From Pezizomycotina sp. ARF18 (Eukaryota > Ascomycota), in the NCBI GenBank assembly GCA_002224055.1, contig AZLU01000256.1, positions 1 through 56,597 on the forward strand: DNA of 56,597 nt. Direction: 5' to 3'. Shown here in pieces: positions 49,314-56,597 of this stretch. The notes beneath the pieces were generated by a model. It saw only the letters and a list, made by a program, of their open reading frames with translations. It was not told the DNA's origin and did not search any database. Position 1 is the stretch's first letter; the number at the start of each line of letters is the position of its first letter. The position numbers were made by a program, and so were the translations under genes.

Positions 49314-49744
49314 AAGAAGGATCCGTGCCCACGGTTATCGAAACGGATGACCCAAGATTAAGAACGTAAGCTAGTAGCAAGCGAGGATATATATGGATGG
49401 ACGTAAAACATGTTTATCGAAAGAATCCAACAAAAAATGTTTGTAGAAAGAATCCTTTGCACCGTTAAGAGAGGAATACACAAATAAGCGGCTGCTTGGG
49501 CATGGAGGAAGGGGCTTGGAGGTATGGAGGGATGATCCATCTCCATTTACATGTCGCGCACATTTATTTTTCGATGTTTCTGACGCATCTTATTAAAGAG
49601 AATTCTATTTACAAGCGCGCTTCTTTTCACTCATACGGCGCAACGTAAAATATTGTTGCTGGTCAAGGTTTCCTGTTTCGAAATTTCGTAAGAACATGTA
49701 GAACGGAAAGTCATGCGCGCTGACTCGATATTGGTCCACTGAGT
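49314..49744. other. Promoter side of the uncharacterised gene
   Basis: Mixed-composition spacer upstream of the minus-strand start at 49313. No gene-like frame and no defined motif is seen. Confidence 0.5.
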
Positions 49745-49920
49745 TTAATGTTACATTATAATATTTGATAAAATTTTATATAAATTATAATTTTAAATTT
49801 TAAATATTTTAAAAATTTAATTAAATATAATAATAATTTATATATATAAAATAAATAATAATTATTAGTATGATATAAATATATTTATACTAGTATTAAA
49901 TAATAATAATATATTAACAT
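49745..49920. other. AT island, about 90% A+T
   Basis: About 175 bases built almost only of A and T (tataat, aattttaaa, taataata), far above the local average and sharply bounded on the right by a 19-bp tandem array. No coding potential. Confidence 0.85.
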
Positions 49921-49928
49921 ATCGAATC

Positions 49929-50063
49929 AACATTCAATGTTCAGACCAACATTCAATATCGATAGCATCATTAACATGTCGGATCAACATTCGATGTTCG
50001 TGCTAAACATTCGATGTTCGTACCAGCATCGGGTGTTCGTACCAGCCATTGCATGTCTGTATC
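49929..50063. repeat. Seven tandem copies of a 19-20 bp dyad unit
   Basis: Units at 49929, 49948, 49967, 49986, 50006, 50025 and 50044 follow the consensus aacattcgatgttcgtacc. The core aacattcgatgtt is close to an inverted repeat (aacat-tcg-atgtt), so each unit carries a small dyad. Units 4 and 5 are nearly identical; outer units have diverged. Confidence 0.85.
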
Positions 50064-52309
50064 AACAAAATAAAAGATACAAAAGGTACTTATAAAAATC
50101 GCCAAGTTTGAATAAGAAAGGCAAGATTAGCCGTCCCTTGAAAATCAATGTTTCAAATTCGACCGGAATAAACAAAACCCAAATCAGGAAAGACTATTTC
50201 CTGAACCGTAAAAATAGAGGTAAAAATTTTTTTTTATTTTTTTTATTTTTTATTTTTTTTGTCGCTAAAAGAGTCTCTCCTGGGAAATAATTCATCTATC
50301 AGCTACATAGGTATCATATGGTGACATCGAACTAACTATTATACCCGCAATTGTTTCTATTTTACACGCCTCCAACCAGGACCCGGGAAGCGATAGTCGA
50401 AAATTCATCCACATCTAATTCCTTGACAATTTCTCCACTCAGTGTCGGATCCGAAACGTAGGAAAAGGGAAAGCATCTGATTCGATATTCTTATTTGGGA
50501 ACCCCCTGTGGTAGTAATCGGGTTTAACCCAATTGTGGCCGTTTTTATTCTTCTTCATTTATCGCCTTTGGGCCATCCCTGGCCTTGCGACGTCTCCTTC
50601 CCTGAACCCGTCGCTCTGACCAGAAGCTTGGCTTCTCTTTTTCCCTTCTAGAAAAAGACGTCCGCTTATTCTTTCTGTCCTTCCCTTTTCTCTCCAATCA
50701 CCAATCTACCCTGGCAGAAACGCCGCGGGGCTTTTTTTTTTTTTTTTTTTTTTTTTGCACTGCCCTACAAGCAAGTCAAGGAATGCCATTCGGAAAATGC
50801 GAACAGAGAGAACACCATTTCACCGCGGAGGACTTGTAAGGTGAGGTTTCTTTAGGTTTGGTTCCCGCAACAGCCAGTTGCGTGCGTTCATCTTCAGTAG
50901 GCGCTACTGTTTTGGATCGTTTATCCTGCAGGATTATTCCGTGCAGAAACGCCAGAGCACCTACCGTTACCATCGCAATTTTTTCTGATGCTTGTTTCTT
51001 GGGGCGGCGAAAAAGAAAGCTTGTCATGGATCATCACCCCATGTTCATATGTCAATATTTAACGAATTTGCCGAAGTGAACGAGACAAAGACAAGCGTTG
51101 CACGAAGGCCGATCACCATCAGAGGCCTTCCATTCTAACCCTGAATCTTACCTCTTCAAGAAAGATATGTTCTATACAGATGATGCTACGCTTACATCAG
51201 ACTTTTGCTGCTTCGAAGAAACCAAGCCCACCGTGATGCTATTCTAGACTATCTTATCAGAAAGAAGTCGAGTTCCTTTGCTTGGCAAGGCGACTTTATC
51301 GGAATAGGAACTCTCTTGGCGATAGCAACGTGCCCAAACAATTCGACGACATTGCGGACCACACGAAAACAAGATAGAAAATTTAGTGCGAAAAATAGTA
51401 TCTCTACTCCTACTCTATTAACTTGCTTGCCTGCTAAACTGCTAACCCGATGAGCCGATCTGTGGAGCGTTTTACGGCCAGATCTTGGCAGTAGGGCAAC
51501 GTGCTCAAATTATTCGACATGGGATTGGATGAACGGTAAACATCCGAATTTTTTGGGGTTCAAACAGCTCTTGACGGATCAGTCGCCATCGGTATCTTTG
51601 ATATGCATTGTCGAAGCGGCGGGAGATAATCTCGATAACAGCGCAACGTGCCGCAGCGACTCGATATCATTCGCAAGTAGTCGGTAAACAGGAATGTCAA
51701 ACATTGCAATCATCGAGATAGCCAAGAACAAACGAAAAGCACAAAAGAAATGAGCGCCTTAAATTGCGCGAATTGGATGGAGATAATGATGAAGATTTCG
51801 GTGTTGCTCAATAACGCAATATCTTCGGTCGCTCGTGATAAGGAGATAGAATTTGCAACCATTCTAAACTTGGAGAAGGAATATTTGAGATTAACCGCAT
51901 TAGGATTTTTATTTCCGATTTTGAACCAAAGCCCTCCCGCAGAGAGCGGAGACTTAGTTAGTCGGTTTTGAAATAAACTTTCACTACCGAGGTCTTCCCG
52001 GACGAACCATGGGAATGAAAATGTCTGCATCGTTGACGAATGATCTCCATTCTCATCGTGAGGGGAAATACTTTCAATTTGGTTGAACATCCATGTTGCA
52101 AGGGCTCATGGGCCAGGTTTGCAGGGGAGGTCGCGGTATTATTATTAGCATTGAATGAAAAATCGCGAATACGGTCTTGCCTTACACGGTATGCTTACAC
52201 GGTATATTATGAGCATCAAGACATGGGAGAGCGCAAGTCGCACACGTATATTTTACGCATGCGCGAACGCTTATTTTTCTCGAGCCTTGGTATCTAAATT
52301 GATTGATTT

Positions 52310-52347
52310 CCCCCCCCCTTTTTTTTTTTTTTTTTTTTTGGGGGGGG
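52310..52347. repeat. C9-T21-G8 block, potential GC hairpin with T loop
   Basis: Nine C, then 21 T, then eight G without interruption. The C and G runs are complementary, so a single strand could fold into an eight-pair stem with a 21-base T loop (or A loop on the other strand). Confidence 0.9.
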
Positions 52348-52750
52348 ACCAGCTACACATGGATACTGATAATCATGCAACATGTGCCAGTAGACTTAAC
52401 ACACCCCACAGAGCCTCGCGCAACCAGGCGCGACCTGTAACAGCAAAACAGCAATACTTATTCTGAGAAGGGGCATAGCCACTTTGAGCTGTTTGTGTCT
52501 AAACGCGGTGGTTAAGCTCTCGATTCGTCTGTTTCTCCCGGTATCAATTCTTTGTGTACTTCGACAAAAACTGCAATACTGGTATTGTCGTGGATTTTCC
52601 ATGCTCTCGTACGCTGACATTGAAAAGAAACAGGAATATCTGCAGTCCTTTATGAAAATCTATTGGTCCATGACGACGCGCCACTGTACATACTGATCCA
52701 TGGAAGCTTTGATCTACTGGCTGCTCTGCCTTTCGATGGCCGCTTTGACG

Positions 52751-52781
<31 letters not shown>

Positions 52782-53289
52782 CGGAGAGCTACAACTAATC
52801 TACGAAGAAAAGTATTGTCAGCAAAACGACATACGATTGCAGAGGCGCCAATCTCTGACCTTGTGTTTTAATGAAATTACGTTCAGTGTAGGCTAAAAAG
52901 AGTATCTAGTAACAATCCTACTTCCTTGCTGCGCTTCGCAAAACAGGTCCCTGAGGCTTTCAGAACAATACTCACCAGAAGATTCTTAGAAGGCGATATG
53001 CTTTGACAGAGCTATATTCACTCTATATTATCCTCGAACTTTCCTTTGCAGAAGAAACCAGGATGTGCAACCTCCATGCGCTAAGTCTAAGGCTTTCGAA
53101 AAATTCGATTTGTCTTCACCAGTTCGTTTACGAGCTCTTAGGCATAGCATGTTGATTCTTAAATTAACCCCCGTGTCACTAACCCCTCAGTTACCAAACA
53201 GCTCGCGGAGTCGCTGTCTCATACGACCAAAAGGCTCAATCCTTTTGGATTTCGGAACTAGACTTCCCAAAATGACCCTTCCGACGAAA

Positions 53290-53354
53290 CTTAACTCTGT
53301 TATCTTAGCAAAATTAAGTAGCTTAACTCTGCTATTTTAGTAGACTTAAGTAAG
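53290..53354. repeat. Two direct copies of a 32-bp unit
   Basis: Copies start at 53290 and 53322, both opening cttaactctg and closing near ttaagta, with scattered differences in the middle. No gene context. Confidence 0.7.
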
Positions 53355-54831
53355 TCAGGTCCTCAAGCCCGACGAGGACTCGGAATTCGAAGGAATATCG
53401 CATAAAGCCCTATCAAAAAGAATGTTAAGTTATAACCACAGGTGACATATTCAATTTTAAGACTGATATCAAGGATTTATACCGTTCACTTCACACTACA
53501 CAGTCCAAAATGACGCGCATAGCTGGTCGAGCCGATCATACGGATGCTTTTGACTGACGTTTCTATTCGGAGCAAATTTCATCCCCTCCCTACGTCAAGT
53601 AACGAGGTTCTGAAGCTCTCAACGGCAGATGTACAACCCCTGGATGGAAAGCCTATAAACGATGGCAAAACCGGCACATCCTTCACAGCGAAAAGCGATG
53701 TAACCTTGGCCATCACCTCCCCGGAGTGAACGTGCAGAAAAAAAACTAAATTATATTCAGGGTGTTGGTCATTCCTACTTTTGGTTGGATATATATGAAT
53801 ATCACCATCTATCAGATACCTTTACTGGATTTTGGTTTTTCTTACAGGGGATACAAGGCTTATTCCTCATGATCAGTCAACTTCCTTACCGATTTCGTGC
53901 CAAGATTTTCCTACCGTTTTTTTCATTTATTTCTCACCTTCGACATGGAGAATAAAATACGATTTATTTCACTCTTGACTGATATTCAAATTATTCTAGG
54001 ATGAGGCTATTTTTATCGTTAAATAATTACTACTTAGAAGGCAGTTGCGAAATAATTGCAAAAACCTGCCGCCGATGAAGCCTTTTGTGCTTGCGATCGG
54101 CAGACTCCCGGACCGTTAAGTACCGAATCAAGCTGCCTACAACCGCGAGGATCGAATTAGATGACCGTTATTCATCTCTCCTCAAACTTCGACCCTGCTG
54201 AACAGTAACAAGATGTCTAAATTGGCTTAAGAACAACAAGAACGAAATAGTATTTCGAAATAGCGACCTGACGACGATGCCAAGATATTGATCTTCAAAA
54301 CAATCTTTTGCGCACCACTGAAATACAGAAATGACATCAATAGAGGCAATGACACCGGACGGCGATGATTCGTCTAAAGAGTTCGCTAATTTCAGGTTTG
54401 TTTCCAGGAGTCCGCGGCTCAGTTTCTGTGGTTTGCTCGCAACCTTCGTCAAGCTAAGAAGGTGTACCCACTTTGTTGCGTTTTTCTGACCAATTGAGGC
54501 TCGACTGTTTGTCGAAATATATGCAGGAGGTGCGTGAAACAAATTTCGATTTCAATAACTTCTTATTTACTGCTTCTGATTTCTAAATATTTTTTTCTCC
54601 CGTGGAGGATCGTAAAGACTCGACAACGTCTACGACGACTGTCGGGGGATCTAGAGCAGCAGATGCATGCAACGCGTCCCCTCATGACGAACTAATACAT
54701 GTATGCAAACTAACTTCTTGGACGGTTTCTGCGAACATTCTGACTGCCGCTTTAATTATCGTCCGCCCAGCTTTAAACTTAGAGGATTGCCCGCCGCCGC
54801 CGGCAGTGCTCCTATTGTCTCTTTGACTTTG

Positions 54832-54862
<31 letters not shown>

Positions 54863-56597
54863 CTTAACCTGATCGTGTGCCGCTTTCGCTTTTCATGGGC
54901 TGGATGGAACTTATTTTAATTTTTTTATCTTCTTGGGGTGTTATGCATTGAAGATGCAAGCTATCAAAGTATATACAACGCCCCTCCGAAGGTAAATGTT
55001 AATATTAATATCGAAAAAGAAAAAGCCTTACAGCAAGCCACGAAGCTGACCCGTGTTTTAAAACAGGCTTAGCAAAAAGTCAAAGCTTCTAGATTAACGA
55101 AGAATCCATAATACGGTAATGGAAAATTTGAATATAGCAGCTGGAAAAAAAAGACGTTTCGTGGGATCTTTTTTCAAGGCGGTGAGTTTTTTTTTTACGA
55201 GATAAAGGGAATAGAAGGAACGGCTCACGCCGTCTCCAGATACCTTGGCGTGTACTAGACAAAGAACGGCTTGGCATTCAGGGTCCAAAAAAATCAGCCC
55301 CGTCAGGCCGTCAATTATTTCGCGAGATATTTTTATTTGTATCAGTTGACGGCAGTTACGATCAGCATACCGAGCAACCACGACAAGTAGGAAAGAGAGA
55401 GATATAGTAACCAGGCTTAGGGCCTTCTAGAATGTATCGTCGGGGCTCTCTTTCTAAGCTCCCCTTCTTATCTAACCCTTTTTTTTTTCTTTTCGCATGA
55501 ATAATATTCATTTCAGAGCCGCGGAGTGGGGTTCTCTTACTTACTTTCTTGCCTTTTGGGCGTATCGCGACAAGAACAAAAAAATCCCCTTATTTTTGTT
55601 TCAGTAAATAAGTAACGGCGAAGAAAGAATATTGGAAGGTGACAGACAGCAACGGACAACGCATCACATTCTCACCACGAATAACGACTCTTATTATTGG
55701 TAGGAATGATTGAATAAGAAATCCTTTTTTATTTCTCCGAGAATATACGCATCAACGTCTGAAATCTCTAATAACTCTCTGCTGTGAATATCCAAGTCTC
55801 ACTTTGAGCTGCCAGCTACGTCAATCGGGAAGGAGCTTTTGACGTGCCCTTATTTAGCCAGCACCCTGAAGATAATAGAAAAAGGAAGAGCTTCCAGAAG
55901 GTCCTTCCGATAACTTAACGAAGGGTGTGCTCGTTAAAACCAAAAGTCTGATATTTCCTGTACTCCGGATCTTTTGAAGAGTTTCTATCGAACGTTTTTC
56001 TTTTTTTTTTTCCTTCTTTCATGCTCCCCTTCTCGCAAGAGAAAGATATCCATACGTCCTGTCACAGTAAGTCATCAAGACGTTTAGATTTGTAAACGTG
56101 TAAGGGAAGGATTTCTAGAAAGACAGAAAGAAAGAAGAATTAAGCCTTTTTTCAATTCTCCAACATTAATCTCGCTCGCATTCGGCATTGATAATATGCA
56201 ATGTTTATTAGTATAATGACAAAGTTAACGTGCTTTAAACCTTTATCTCATTTTATAACGAGACTTTTTTTTTGAAACACAAGGAAGGGTCCCGGTTTCC
56301 CGACACGTTTTCGCTTTTTTCCTTTTAAACTCGCATGCGAGGAATAAATGAACATGATAGTAAGAGTATCGGTATATCGATCCATTGAGGGAGATTTTTC
56401 TAGAAATATCTACTATCTTCCGTAAAGCTGGCTACCTAAAAGTTTTTTTTTTTTTTTTTTGAAAAAAAAAAAAAAGAAAAGAAAAAAACTTCATAAGGCC
56501 AAGGCGATAAATATATCACCGGATGAGACACGCACGAGCCGGACCGTTTTTTGTTATTATTTGTTCTAGAAGGATTTTTTTTATCTTTCTGACAGAA

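Larger units (their letters stand above)
50064..56597. other. Right-hand 6.5 kb, no supported gene
   Basis: I find no recognisable family. The most gene-like frames are minus 50776-51027 (83 codons with a hydrophobic stretch IAMVTVGALAFLHGIIL) and minus 54168-54542 (124 codons), neither with a known motif. The region is AT-rich and holds poly-T/poly-A runs at 50732-50756, 52755-52781 and 54834-54862, a C9-T21-G8 block at 52310-52347 and a 32-bp duplication near 53290. Confidence 0.5.

Noticed and set aside
49745-49920. Mitochondrial DNA insertion
   Set aside because: The AT content is suggestive but no mitochondrial gene, tRNA or rRNA fragment can be read in it.
49929-50063. CRISPR array
   Set aside because: The units are contiguous and have no unique spacers, and the host is eukaryotic.
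54168-54542. 124-codon minus-strand frame as a gene
   Set aside because: No family resemblance or supporting signals; left as unassigned.

Overview
The window looks like nuclear DNA of a filamentous ascomycete (Pezizomycotina). Several genes are interrupted by short introns of about 60-170 bp, with GTRNGT-type donors, a CTAAC-like branch site and an AG acceptor. The recognisable products belong to families typical of such fungi. Coding stretches are GC-rich and intergenic DNA is AT-rich with many long poly-A/poly-T runs. I see no bacterial operons, CRISPR arrays, rRNA or convincing tRNA, and no recognisable transposase or reverse transcriptase.

Layout, left to right: a partial unrecognised protein with a likely membrane segment and a PPPY motif (minus, runs off the left edge); a secreted cysteine-rich protein built from 46-residue repeats (minus); a mucoidy-inhibitor-A-like DUF4140/DUF4139 protein with a Gln- and FG-rich insert (minus); a Clr2-like heterochromatin-silencing factor (minus); a long gene-poor stretch; an F-box-like protein (plus); a second F-box-type protein with an acidic linker (minus); a 77-residue small protein (plus); a platelet-activating-factor acetylhydrolase-like lipase (plus); a FYVE plus RING ubiquitin ligase of Pib1 type (minus); a TRP-like/ML-domain membrane protein of the Flc/Pkd2 family (plus); an amidase-signature enzyme (plus); and a conserved but uncharacterised fungal protein (minus). 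The last 7 kb hold an AT island, a 19-bp tandem array and no gene I can support.

Nearly every recognisable gene must be read across two or more frames although its motifs, introns and order are intact. At most junctions where I could infer the expected codon, one base is missing from a short homopolymer (GGG read as GG, CCCC as CCC, and so on). The simplest reading is uncorrected indels in the sequence rather than gene death. Gene extents below are therefore outer limits that ignore these breaks.

The genes do not form an obvious pathway. They are a mixed set: membrane trafficking and ubiquitin (Pib1-like, two F-box types), chromatin silencing (Clr2-like), lipid and amide hydrolysis, ion/lipid transport (TRP-like) and a secreted wall or effector-type protein. 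The features most worth a second look are the cysteine-rich repeat protein, the FG/Gln insert in the DUF4139 protein, the 19-bp dyad array beside the AT island, and a C9-T21-G8 block.
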